64,000 bases of DNA from Trinickia dabaoshanensis (GTDB taxonomy: Bacteria; Pseudomonadota; Gammaproteobacteria; Burkholderiales; Burkholderiaceae): assembly GCF_002879885.1 (NCBI RefSeq), contig NZ_PNYA01000012.1, positions 141,012 through 205,011 on the forward strand, in the 5' to 3' direction. Positions 15,598-23,439 of this stretch are shown piece after piece. Made by a program: the position numbers and the translations under genes. The notes below the pieces were generated by a model. That model was not told the origin of the DNA and ran no database searches. It saw nothing but the letters and a program-made list of their open reading frames with translations. The stretch's first letter is position 1, and each line of letters begins with the position of its first letter.

Positions 15598-16488
15598 ATG
15601 TTCGTGCACAACAAACGGTTGCAGTACACGGTTCGAGTCGGCAGGACGGATCCGGGGCTGGCGAACCTACTGCTGGAGCAATTCGGCGGACCGCAAGGCG
15701 AGTTGGCTGCGGCGATGCGCTATTTCACGCAGGCGATCACCGAGGAAGACCCGGGGCGCAAGGACATGCTGTTGGATATTGCGACCGAAGAGTTGAGCCA
15801 CTTGGAGATCATCGGCTCGATCGTGGCGATGCTCAATCGCGGCGCGAAGGGCGAGATGGCGGAGGCCGTCGATGCGCAAGCCGACCTCTATCGCAAGCTG
15901 AACGGCGCGGGCAACGATAGTCACGTGACTCAGGTGCTTTACGGCGCCGGCGCGCCGCTGACGAATTCGGCCGGGGTGCCTTGGAGTGCGGCGTATATCG
16001 ACACCATCGGCGAGCCGACCGCCGATTTGCGCTCGAACATCGCGGCCGAGGCACGCGCGAAGATCATTTACGAGCGCTTGATCAATGTGTCCGACGATCC
16101 GGGGGTGCGCGACGCACTGGGCTTCTTGATGACGCGCGAGGTCTCGCATCAGAAGTCGTTCGAGAAGGCGTTGTATTCGATTACGGCGAATTTCCCGCCG
16201 GGCAAATTGGCGCCGGAGCCGGAGTTTGCCGACGCGTACTTCAAGATGTCGGTCGGCGCGCCGCCTGAACGTGGACCGTGGAACGAGGGTCGTGGGTTGC
16301 AACTGGTCGAGGATCCCCCTGTGCCCGTTGACGGCGGCGACGGCTCCGCGGCCGTGCAACTGAGCGAGAAGGAGCGTACGACGCTCGACGAGATGAAGCG
16401 ACGGTTGAAGTCCGATCGGACGCACGATCCGGAGACGGGGGCCGAGTTGGGGGAAAGCGCGCCGGGGGCGGATGGGCTGGTGGAGTGA
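15598..16488 (+). CDS. Manganese catalase (non-haem)
   Basis: This is a 296-residue di-manganese ferritin-like protein that disproportionates hydrogen peroxide in the cytoplasm. The four-helix bundle ligand segments are visible: AAAMRYFTQAITEED, ATEELSHLEIIGS (E-x2-H), AEARAKIIYERL and TREVSHQKSFEKAL (E-x2-H). The N-terminal MFVHNKRLQYTV is typical of the family. A near-perfect AAAGGAGGT ribosome-binding site precedes the ATG, so I reject the longer upstream extension. The gene is divergent from the His-rich PadR regulator and may be controlled through the same operator region, which would tie it to metal or oxidative stress. The tail is acidic and polar. Confidence 0.92.
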   Translation: MFVHNKRLQYTVRVGRTDPGLANLLLEQFGGPQGELAAAMRYFTQAITEEDPGRKDMLLDIATEELSHLEIIGSIVAMLNRGAKGEMAEAVDAQADLYRKLNGAGNDSHVTQVLYGAGAPLTNSAGVPWSAAYIDTIGEPTADLRSNIAAEARAKIIYERLINVSDDPGVRDALGFLMTREVSHQKSFEKALYSITANFPPGKLAPEPEFADAYFKMSVGAPPERGPWNEGRGLQLVEDPPVPVDGGDGSAAVQLSEKERTTLDEMKRRLKSDRTHDPETGAELGESAPGADGLVE

Positions 16489-16617
16489 TGGTGCCGGGTG
16501 GCGAATCGGCGGAGCGCGTTTGATTGGTTCGCCGCTTTTCGTTCGGTGCAACGGTGACTCGGTCTGAGTTTCATCCGTCACTCCCCGGGGCGAGGTCATA
16601 ACTCGCTATCGTTTGAG

Positions 16618-16660
16618 CCGCGCGGTATGCGATCTTGAGGATCGTTTCGGTACCGCGCGG
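16618..16660. repeat. Nested inverted repeat upstream of higA
   Basis: A perfect 10-bp stem (16618-16627 with 16651-16660) encloses a second 5-bp stem around TTGAG. It may terminate catalase transcription or be a relic; no T tract follows. Confidence 0.4.
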
Positions 16661-16725
16661 ACTTGCCGTTTATCGATAGGCAAGATGGAATTTCCGATTA
16701 CCGGACGGCCCTAGAGGCTGTTGAC

Positions 16726-16737
16726 CTAGTCGACTAG
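16726..16737. promoter_or_regulatory. Palindrome CTAGTCGACTAG, candidate HigA operator
   Basis: This perfect 12-bp palindrome ends 19 bp before the higA start codon. HigA-type antitoxins commonly autorepress by binding palindromes at this position, so the assignment is inferred from location and symmetry. Confidence 0.4.
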
Positions 16738-16755
16738 CACCGAGGCATATTCATC

Positions 16756-17070
16756 ATGGCGCGGTCTCCTAACGGAATGCGTCCGGTCCATCCGGGCGAA
16801 ATCTTGAGAGAGGAATATCTCGTCCCGCTCGGCATGACGGCGAATGCTTTGGCCACCGCACTGCATGTGACGCCGGCGCGCATCAACGATATCGTTCGGG
16901 AGCGGCGCGGCATCACACCCGATACCGCATTGCGGCTGGCTCGGTATTTCGGTGGCGACGCCGAAACTTGGCTCAACTTGCAGCAGGCATTCGATCTGAA
17001 GACCGCGTTTGCCGCACGTGGAGAGGAGATCAAAAGGGAAGTGACGCCGCGCGAACGGATCGCCGCGTAA
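16756..17070 (+). CDS. higA: HigA-family antitoxin / XRE-type regulator, orphan
   Basis: This 104-residue helix-turn-helix protein has the typical HigA opening MRPVHPGEILREEYL, then the HTH (residues about 25-65, with RINDIVRERRGITPDTALRLA) and the closing WLNLQQAFDLKTA. HigA proteins neutralise HigB, a ribosome-dependent mRNA interferase, and repress their operon. No intact higB is found on either side. Immediately upstream a frame ends in EAVDLVD-stop-H, which resembles the C-terminus of HigB (VDLVDYH) but is broken. The gene is chromosomal and lies just outside the integrated element, before the displaced tRNA terminator. Confidence 0.82.
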   Translation: MARSPNGMRPVHPGEILREEYLVPLGMTANALATALHVTPARINDIVRERRGITPDTALRLARYFGGDAETWLNLQQAFDLKTAFAARGEEIKREVTPRERIAA

Positions 17071-17131
17071 GACATGCGGGGGTAACGGAGGACGCGTTAA
17101 CGGCGTTGCGCATTTTCCTTCCTAAAAAGAA

Positions 17132-17162
17132 AAAGGCCCTCGGCTAACGCCAGAGGGCCTTT
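17132..17162 (-). terminator. Terminator originally belonging to tRNA-Val
   Basis: A perfect 10-bp stem (17132-17141 with 17153-17162) is followed, reading leftward, by a T-rich run. It lies about 30 bp beyond the tRNA 3'-end fragment at 17192-17241, exactly where the tRNA terminator would be before the island inserted. It may also stop higA transcription. Confidence 0.7.
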
Positions 17163-17191
17163 GTTCTTCGGGCTTCCTACATACCCATGAA

Positions 17192-17241
17192 TCTGGTGGG
17201 TAGTACTGGGATCGAACCAGTGACCCCTGCCGTGTGAAGGC
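17192..17241 (-). repeat. attL: duplicated 3' end of tRNA-Val
   Basis: This is identical over 50 bp to 33942-33991 and covers the tRNA-Val 3' end from the anticodon arm to the CCA. It is not a functional tRNA, because the 5' half is missing. Confidence 0.9.
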
Positions 17242-17346
17242 GTGCAGTCTTGTCTTTGTATATCCATAGATGAATATAAATAATATAAAAATCAATGATG
17301 TAGCCGGGGCGTGTCTCCGCGTGTCCACCGGTGTACACTGCGCGTT

Positions 17347-17365
17347 AAGTCCACGCTAAGTCCAC
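17347..17365. repeat. Paired AAGTCCAC repeats, candidate integrase arm sites (left)
   Basis: AAGTCCAC occurs at 17347-17354 and 17358-17365, an 11-bp period, just upstream of the integrase gene. The same octamer pair with the same 11-bp period occurs near the other end (33868-33886). Confidence 0.5.
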
Positions 17366-17379
17366 GACCTGGAGCTAAT

Positions 17380-18639
17380 ATGCGCGCAAAAATATCGCGT
17401 GAGTTGCTTCGGACGGCCGAGCCCCGGAAACACGCCTTCGATATCCAGGATACCGAGTTGCGCGGGTTTGCCGTGCGCGTCACGCCGGGCGGGAACATCA
17501 CCTACTGCATTCGTTACAGAGGTGTCGATGGCAAGCAGGCACGGAAGTCACTTGACCGATCGTTTCCGGCCACGTCCGTCAGTGACGCTCGCGAGGCCGC
17601 GCGCGTTTTGCTCGGGCGCATCGCAAACGGCGAAGACCCGGCCGAGACTGCGCGCCAAAAGCGGCGCGCAACGATGACGCTCGCGGACTTCCTAGAGGAG
17701 CGTTACCGCGACTGGCTCGCGACGAACTCGCAGACGGCCACCGCGACGGAAAAGCGAATCCGTGCGGCGTTTTGCGACGAACTCGCGCGACCACTCGTCG
17801 AATTCAACGCCTGGATCATCGAGAAGTGGCGCTCGGCGCGTGTAAAGGCGGGTAAGGCGCCCGCGACGATCAATCGCGACCTTGCGGCACTCGGCAGCCT
17901 GTTCTCACGGGCACTTGAATGGGGCTTGGTCGATGTGCATCCGCTCGGCACCGTCAAACAGTTCAAGGAACCGGACGGCCGCGTCCGATGGCTCTCGGAT
18001 GATGAAGAAGATCGACTGCGGGCCGCACTCGATGCGCGGGAAACCCGAGAGCGCGCCGCGCGGACCAATGCGAACAAGTGGCGTGCCGCGCGGCGGTATG
18101 AATTGTTGCCGGAAATCGACGAGAGCGTGTACGTCGATCATCTGAAACCGATGGTCTTGCTGTCGCTCAACACCGGGCTGCGGCAGGGCGAAACGTTCAA
18201 GCTTCGATGGGACGCCGTTGACCTCGGCCTTGCAGTCCTGACTGTTCGCGGCGCCACGGCGAAGTCCCGCCGGCTTCGTCATATCCCTTTGAATGACGAA
18301 GCCCTCGCGATGCTCAAACAATGGCGCAAGCAAACGACAGGCGAGTTCGTTTTCCCGGGCCGCGACGGCTCGCACGTGACCGAAATCAAGACGGCATGGG
18401 GCAAGCTGCTCGATCAGGCAAAGTTGACCGACTTCACGTGGCACGACATGCGGCATCACTTCGCGTCACGATTGGTGATGAGCGGCGTGGACCTCAACAC
18501 CGTGCGCGAGCTGCTCGGTCATGCCGATCTGACGATGACCATCCGTTATGCGCACCTTGCGCCGGCACACAAGGCGCTCGCCGTCGCAAAGTTGCTGCGA
18601 CCGCCGGCGCGCCCGTCCGATGAGTCCGTTAGCGGATGA
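17380..18639 (+). CDS. int: Tyrosine-type site-specific integrase
   Basis: This 419-residue integrase of the P4/CP4 type (DUF4102-like N-terminus: MRAKISRELLRTAEPRK, then LRGFAVRVTPGG) excises and integrates the element at tRNA-Val. The SAM-like core-binding domain spans about residues 105-200. The catalytic set is complete: Arg268 in TGLRQGE, His355 and Arg358 in HDMRH, His381 in LLGHAD and the nucleophile Tyr390 in RYAHL. I start at the ATG at 17380 behind CTGGAG rather than at the upstream GTG. Two AAGTCCAC repeats lie immediately upstream and could serve as arm sites and autoregulation sites. It transcribes away from attL into the island. Confidence 0.93.
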   Translation: MRAKISRELLRTAEPRKHAFDIQDTELRGFAVRVTPGGNITYCIRYRGVDGKQARKSLDRSFPATSVSDAREAARVLLGRIANGEDPAETARQKRRATMTLADFLEERYRDWLATNSQTATATEKRIRAAFCDELARPLVEFNAWIIEKWRSARVKAGKAPATINRDLAALGSLFSRALEWGLVDVHPLGTVKQFKEPDGRVRWLSDDEEDRLRAALDARETRERAARTNANKWRAARRYELLPEIDESVYVDHLKPMVLLSLNTGLRQGETFKLRWDAVDLGLAVLTVRGATAKSRRLRHIPLNDEALAMLKQWRKQTTGEFVFPGRDGSHVTEIKTAWGKLLDQAKLTDFTWHDMRHHFASRLVMSGVDLNTVRELLGHADLTMTIRYAHLAPAHKALAVAKLLRPPARPSDESVSG

Positions 18640-18785
18640 GATGGCGACATCTGGGGGAAGGCACGTCCGATCGCCCCCTGTGGCATAGTGCAACGTGCCG
18701 CGTCTAGGCTGATCCCCGAATGACCGCGTCCCTTGGCGGTTCGGCGCGGCTCTTCCGCAAGGGCTCCGCGTGAAGGGGGCGCAGC

Positions 18786-19736
18786 ATGGCATCTCGACAA
18801 TCCGATCTGTTCGAGCAGGTAATGCACGCGCTCCGTGGCGAGGAAACAAAGCGCCAGAAGTGGTGGCATGTCGGCGGCGGTCCCGAAAACGTCACCGAAA
18901 AAATCGTCGAGATCAAAACCGTCGGACCGCAAAGATGGATACGGCGTGTTCACGAACGTGGCATTCTGACGCGAGTGCAGTTGCTTGCAATCATTCTCTT
19001 CACGTTGTGGGATTTCAGGGATCCCTACCAAGACGACGAAAAGATTGTTTCGGATTGGGAACGTGAATTTCGTGCCGCAATTGACAGCGGTGAATTTGTG
19101 CCGCGCGACCGGAACTCGCTTCTGCCGATCGCGAACGCGGATGAAACGAATTGGGTGATCAGCATTGACGAGGCCGATGCTTTTGTCGCCGCTCGGGGCA
19201 TGGCGTGGACCTGCACGGAAACCGCAACTCACTTGTTCAATGAATTTTTCGGTGTCGACCGTTCGCAGCCGGTAGCCGACGCACGTGCCAACACCGAGGC
19301 TTTGGCCGAATCGAACCCGAGCGGGGCGATGCCCAGCGCATCGAACGCGATGCCGGGATTGGCCGAAGCGGCCGACTCGACGACGCAGAGGATTGCTACC
19401 GCAAGCAAGGGCTACGCATTTGTGGGCCTGTCTACCCCTGACATGGCCGCGGCCTTCGACGGCCTTGGCGGATGGTCAGAGGAACAATGGAACAAGAACC
19501 TCGGAGATGGCGCCCAGTGGTTAGTGCCGGCACGCAGGCAGCAAGGGCGACGCGGCAGAGGTCGCCCCAGCGTTTGGGATCCAGTTCACCTTGCCAAATT
19601 GCTCGCCGAGCATCGCGGCGCGTCTGTACCGTCAATCACTGCTGCTTTTCGGAAGCATTCATCCCTCGAGCCCTGGCGACGGCAATGGGATGAGTACCGG
19701 ATCGACATTAACGACTGGAAGTCGCAGCGCAATTGA
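18786..19736 (+). CDS. Hypothetical protein of the integrated element
   Basis: I do not recognise the family. The 316-residue product has a basic, Trp-rich N-terminal third (KWWHVGGGPENVTEKI), then a helical region with the hydrophobic LLAIILFTLWDF around residues 67-78. An Ala/Ser-rich linker spans about 175-215. The C-terminal part carries the basic RGRGRPSVWDP, which resembles an AT-hook-like RGRP element, followed by LAKLLAEHRG and a short helical end. A DNA-binding or replication-control role is possible but unproven. It lies between the integrase and the AlpA-like regulator and has its own downstream terminator. Start codon ATG; no strong ribosome-binding site is visible. Confidence 0.6.
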   Translation: MASRQSDLFEQVMHALRGEETKRQKWWHVGGGPENVTEKIVEIKTVGPQRWIRRVHERGILTRVQLLAIILFTLWDFRDPYQDDEKIVSDWEREFRAAIDSGEFVPRDRNSLLPIANADETNWVISIDEADAFVAARGMAWTCTETATHLFNEFFGVDRSQPVADARANTEALAESNPSGAMPSASNAMPGLAEAADSTTQRIATASKGYAFVGLSTPDMAAAFDGLGGWSEEQWNKNLGDGAQWLVPARRQQGRRGRGRPSVWDPVHLAKLLAEHRGASVPSITAAFRKHSSLEPWRRQWDEYRIDINDWKSQRN

Positions 19737-19833
19737 GCGGGTTTAAGCTCGTAAAACCCGCGCCTAAAACCCGGCTTCCGATGGGCCGTTGACCGGAAGC
19801 ACGCGCAATTGCTGCAATCTTAAGTCCGCTCAT

Positions 19834-19858
19834 AAACCCGCTCGCATGGCGGGTTTTT
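19834..19858 (+). terminator. Rho-independent terminator
   Basis: An 8-bp stem (19834-19841 with 19849-19856) runs into a T5 tract at 19854-19858, about 100 bp downstream of the 316-residue gene. Confidence 0.75.
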
Positions 19859-19916
19859 ACATTCGAGCCACCTGCCGTCTGTTGTCGGTCATCGACACAG
19901 ATGCACCTCGACATAG

Positions 19917-20153
19917 GTGGATAGAGTGGACAAGCAAACGATTCCGAAACCGTCTGCATTCAGCATCGAACAATTCTGCGAGTCGCACGGGAATATCTCG
20001 CGCGCCTACTTCTACAAGCTGCTTGCGGCCGGGCAAGGCCCTCGCCTGATGAAGGTTGGCCGACGCGTCCTGATTAGCGAAGAAGCAGCCGCCGATTGGC
20101 GGCGCGAGATGGAGGCACGTACCGCCCAGCAAAAGCAGCTTGAAACAGCGTGA
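19917..20153 (+). CDS. AlpA/excisionase-like helix-turn-helix protein
   Basis: This small protein has 78 residues from the GTG at 19917; another GTG at 19926 would give 75. Residues about 14-65 form a MerR/AlpA-type winged helix-turn-helix: FSIEQFCESHGNISRAYFYK, then a turn and LMKVGRRVLISEEAAADWRR, the classic MKVGRRxLI strand of AlpA and excisionase proteins. In P4-like and PICI satellites such proteins activate the element or assist excision. Its place between integrase and primase supports this role. The C-terminus is a short charged helix. Confidence 0.75.
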   Translation: MDRVDKQTIPKPSAFSIEQFCESHGNISRAYFYKLLAAGQGPRLMKVGRRVLISEEAAADWRREMEARTAQQKQLETA

Positions 20154-20243
20154 CCTGCCATACAGGCCGGACCTCTGCGTACGGCATAGCAGCGATCGCA
20201 AATCTACACAACGAACAGGTTTGACGAGTTTCGAAAAAGAAAA

Positions 20244-20269
20244 GCCGACCGTGTGAGAAGACGGTCGGC
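20244..20269. terminator. Hairpin between the AlpA-like gene and the primase operon
   Basis: A 9-bp perfect stem (20244-20252 with 20261-20269) is flanked on its left by an A-rich stretch, so it looks like a terminator for leftward transcription, or an attenuator for rightward reading. Confidence 0.45.
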
Positions 20270-20371
20270 CCGACGCATCAAACGAGCTGAGCTTGCACGC
20301 AAAAGCACGTTCGGAAGCAATCGCTAGTTTATCAGTCTCGATTGCTCCAACGTTAAAGTCGGGAGCAACCC

Positions 20372-20542
20372 ATGAGTGAAAAAACCGTTTCTCCTGCGAC
20401 CCGCGCCGATAGCGATCACGCGGCTCGCTCCAATGCGAAGCATACAACCGATCCGCGTCAATTCGCCCGTGCTGGGCGCCGCTCGTGGTTGTTCGGTAAA
20501 CACCGCGCAGCCTTCCCGTTCCGCCTGTCGACTCGCGGGTGA
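20372..20542 (+). CDS. Small hypothetical protein upstream of primase
   Basis: A 56-codon frame starts at ATG 20372 after a GGGAG sequence. The product is very basic (multiple Arg/His/Lys, ending FPFRLSTRG) and has no recognisable fold. It ends three bases before the next small frame, so the set 20372-20542, 20546-20623 and the primase is compactly packed. The packing is the main reason to consider it real; it could instead be a leader peptide or chance frame. Confidence 0.35.
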   Translation: MSEKTVSPATRADSDHAARSNAKHTTDPRQFARAGRRSWLFGKHRAAFPFRLSTRG

Positions 20543-20545
20543 GTT

Positions 20546-20623
20546 ATGACCGACACCAATATTGACGACGCACTGATCGACGCGGCGCGCGACGCCTGGC
20601 GGCGGATCTGGTGGAACAAGTGA
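20546..20623 (+). CDS. 25-residue leader-like peptide coupled to primase
   Basis: An ATG at 20546 opens a 25-codon frame rich in Asp and Trp (it ends DAWRRIWWNK). Its stop TGA overlaps the primase ATG (TGATG at 20621-20625). The overlap suggests translational coupling to the primase; no function is assigned. Confidence 0.35.
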   Translation: MTDTNIDDALIDAARDAWRRIWWNK

Positions 20624-23256
20624 TGAAAACATTCAACATTGCGCATGTCACGCAGGCTCAGCCGAACGGGAGATCGCCACTCTCGCATCCGCAGCCCGAT
20701 AAAGTCGCAATCCTCGAAGCGCTCGCCGCGATGTTCGATCCCGCCGACGTGATCGAGTTGCGCGCTTTTCACAAAGGGAAGAAGCGCACCGACGCCGGCT
20801 ATTTCGATGGCGTGCATTGGCTCGACCTTGCCGACGCAGCCGTGAGTCTGAACCGGGCGGGCGCGGCGTGCTACGTGACGTTGAACCGGATCGACCCACA
20901 GTTGCTAGGCCGCTACTGCAACCGCGTCGAACGGTTCGCGAGCACGACCACGTCCGACCATGACGTGGTGCGGCGCCGCTGGCTTTTACTCGATTTCGAT
21001 CCGGTGCGCCCGAAGGACACCTCCGCGACTGACGAACAACTCAAGGCCGCGCGCGTGACCTCGCAGGCCTGCTTTGAGTATTTGTCCTCGCAAGGCTGGC
21101 CGCAGCCAGTGCGGGCGGAGTCCGGCAATGGCATGCACTTGCTGTACGGGCTCGACCTGCCGAACGACGAGGCAAGCCGCGATCTGGTCAAGGGTGCGCT
21201 GGCGGGTCTGGCAGCGCGCTTCGACGACGACGCGATAACGGTCGATCAATCGGTCTTCAATGCCGCGCGCGTCGTGAAGCTGTACGGGTGTTTGGCGAAC
21301 AAGGGCGACCACGCGCCGCTTACGCCGTGGCGGCTTTCGAGCATAGAGTCCGTGCCCCCGCACGGCGCCGGGATAGTAACCGCTGAGCAACTGCGCCTGC
21401 TCCACAAGCAGGCGATCAACGGTCATCACGGCGGCCGCTCTATCGCATCGGGGATGAGGTCGGGGGAGTGGAACGACCGCGCCTCATTTGACCTCGAAGC
21501 GTTCCTCGCGCGGCTCGGTATCGCCTATACCCGCGACCTGCACGGTGGGCGGGAGCGGTTCAAGCTGGCGACCTGCCCGTTCAATCCCGAGCATGTAAGC
21601 GGCGAGGCGGCAATCTTTCGCGGCCCGGACGGTGCGCTCGGCTTCAAGTGCCAGCACAACTCGTGCGCCGACAACCGTTGGCGCGACCTACGGGCACTGG
21701 TCGAGGGAGGGCCACGCGCTCGGTATGGTCACGCCTCGCCCGAGCGCGCACGCGCCGACAGCGACGTGATCATAGCGCCAGCCATGCCGCTTGCCGTGCC
21801 GTCTCTGCCGGGGTGCGATGTGCGCGATGGCACTAGGAACACGCGCCCGCTCACCGAATTGGGCAACGCGCAGCGTCTGCTCGATGCGCACGGCGTCAAT
21901 CTCAGGTATGTGGCTGGGCTAAATGCCTGGCTCGTGTGGGACGGGACGGCGTGGCAATGGGATCACGATGGCGCGCAAGTGTGCGCGCTCGCCGCCGGTC
22001 TGCCAGCCGCGATTTATCGCGAGGGCGCTGGCTTTATCGGCACTGCGGATTTTCTGAAGGCGGCCGAGCATTTCGCCAAATGGTCGCGCAAGAGCGCCAC
22101 CCGATACACCACCGAGGCGGCCGTCAAGCTCCTGTCGAACTTTGAGCAGGTACGCCTAACGCTGGAGGCGATCGACGCGGATCCGTATCTCGTCGGCTTT
22201 GATAAGGCCCGGCACGTGATCGACCTACGCACCGGCGTGACACGCGCCGCCGCACGAGAGGACTACGTGACGAAGAGCCTGGGGGTGCATAGCGTCGGCG
22301 ACGCGGCGCGGGCCAAGCGCTGGGTGACGTTCCTCAATGAAATCTTCGACAGCGACAAGGAACTGATCGGGTGGCTGAAGCGCTTCGCTGGCTATACGCT
22401 CACCGGCTCAACGCAGGAACACGCGTTCCTCTTCTGTCACGGCGCCGGAAACAACGGCAAGGGCGTCCTCATGTTGCTGCTCAAGCACGTCATGGGCGAC
22501 TACGCGAAGGCGATCCCTGCCGAGACGCTCACCGACGCGAAGCGCCATGCCGGAGCCGCTACGCCTGATCTGGCCGACCTGATCGGGGCACGCCTGGGCC
22601 TGTGCGCCGAGACGCCGGAAAATATGCCGCTTGCTGAGGCGCTCGTCAAAGGGCTGGTCGCCGGCGACACGATGGCCGTGCGCAGGCTGCATTGCTCCCC
22701 CGTGCAATTCCTCCCTCAACTCAAGCTGTGGATGAGCGGCAATCACAAGCCGGTCATCCGCGGCACAGACTACGGCATGTGGCGCCGTGTCAGGCTGATT
22801 CCGTTCAACCGGATCTTCTCGCCGGCCGAGCGCGACCCGCACTTGCTCGACGCGCTCAAACGCGAGTCGGCACACGTCGTTGCGTGGATGGTGGCCGGGT
22901 GCCTCGAATGGCAACAGCACGGGCTCGGCGACACGCCCGATGTGGTCGACGCTGCAACCCACGCGTATCAGACCGACCAGGATGTCATGGGCATGTGGTT
23001 GGCCGAATGCACGAAACCATCCGCCTACGAAACGACCTCGGGCGAGTTGTACGCCAGCTTCAAGGCGTGGTGCATTCGGACGGGGGCGAAGCCGGCGAGT
23101 CAGATCGTGATGGGGCGCAGACTGGGCGAGCGCGGTTACACCCATAGAGAATCGAACGGGCAAACGAGGTGGATCGGATTGTCGCTCAAGGAGCCGGCTG
23201 TCGAGTCGGACTATGACGGAAACGCCTACAAGCACGCGAAATGGGGCGATTCGTGA
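20623..23256 (+). CDS. P4-type primase-helicase
   Basis: This large replication protein of 877 residues is the element's initiator/primase. The N-terminal half resembles archaeo-eukaryotic-type primase domains of phage and plasmid proteins (LLLDFDP around residues 118-124, then ESGNGMHLLYG). A CHC-like zinc segment is visible (CPFNPEHV and CQHNSCAD, about residues 323-350). The C-terminal half is a D5/P4-type superfamily 3 helicase with Walker A GAGNNGKGV from residue 607 and the following LGLCAETPE and LWMSGNHKP (sensor) blocks. The start chosen is the ATG overlapping the preceding peptide's stop. Downstream lie inverted iteron-like repeats and an SSB, consistent with autonomous replication after excision. 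Confidence 0.9.
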   Translation: MKTFNIAHVTQAQPNGRSPLSHPQPDKVAILEALAAMFDPADVIELRAFHKGKKRTDAGYFDGVHWLDLADAAVSLNRAGAACYVTLNRIDPQLLGRYCNRVERFASTTTSDHDVVRRRWLLLDFDPVRPKDTSATDEQLKAARVTSQACFEYLSSQGWPQPVRAESGNGMHLLYGLDLPNDEASRDLVKGALAGLAARFDDDAITVDQSVFNAARVVKLYGCLANKGDHAPLTPWRLSSIESVPPHGAGIVTAEQLRLLHKQAINGHHGGRSIASGMRSGEWNDRASFDLEAFLARLGIAYTRDLHGGRERFKLATCPFNPEHVSGEAAIFRGPDGALGFKCQHNSCADNRWRDLRALVEGGPRARYGHASPERARADSDVIIAPAMPLAVPSLPGCDVRDGTRNTRPLTELGNAQRLLDAHGVNLRYVAGLNAWLVWDGTAWQWDHDGAQVCALAAGLPAAIYREGAGFIGTADFLKAAEHFAKWSRKSATRYTTEAAVKLLSNFEQVRLTLEAIDADPYLVGFDKARHVIDLRTGVTRAAAREDYVTKSLGVHSVGDAARAKRWVTFLNEIFDSDKELIGWLKRFAGYTLTGSTQEHAFLFCHGAGNNGKGVLMLLLKHVMGDYAKAIPAETLTDAKRHAGAATPDLADLIGARLGLCAETPENMPLAEALVKGLVAGDTMAVRRLHCSPVQFLPQLKLWMSGNHKPVIRGTDYGMWRRVRLIPFNRIFSPAERDPHLLDALKRESAHVVAWMVAGCLEWQQHGLGDTPDVVDAATHAYQTDQDVMGMWLAECTKPSAYETTSGELYASFKAWCIRTGAKPASQIVMGRRLGERGYTHRESNGQTRWIGLSLKEPAVESDYDGNAYKHAKWGDS

Positions 23257-23286
23257 TGCCGATGGATACATCGCGCAGGGCCCGAA

Positions 23287-23393
23287 CAGTGGGGACAGTG
23301 GGGATAAAAGTCGATTTTGGGTTTGTCCTATTGAAAAGGCTGATTTCAATAGGGAAATACCAATTCAGCGTTTCATCTCCACTGTCCCCACTG
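23287..23393. repeat. Iteron-like inverted repeats with central hairpin (candidate origin)
   Basis: CAGTGGGGA is repeated in tandem at 23287-23304. The reverse complement appears twice at 23376-23393 (TCTCCACTG with one mismatch, then TCCCCACTG). Between them is a perfect 10-bp stem with 7-nt loop (23327-23336 with 23344-23353). The array fills the gap between primase and SSB genes. Confidence 0.55.
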
Positions 23394-23439
23394 CTCAAAC
23401 CCAGGTGAGCGGCCAGGCGACCGCATCGAGGAGGCTTCA

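Noticed and set aside
17192..17241. Possible second tRNA-Val gene
   Set aside because: Only the 3' half is present; no acceptor 5' strand or D-arm, so it is an attachment-site copy.
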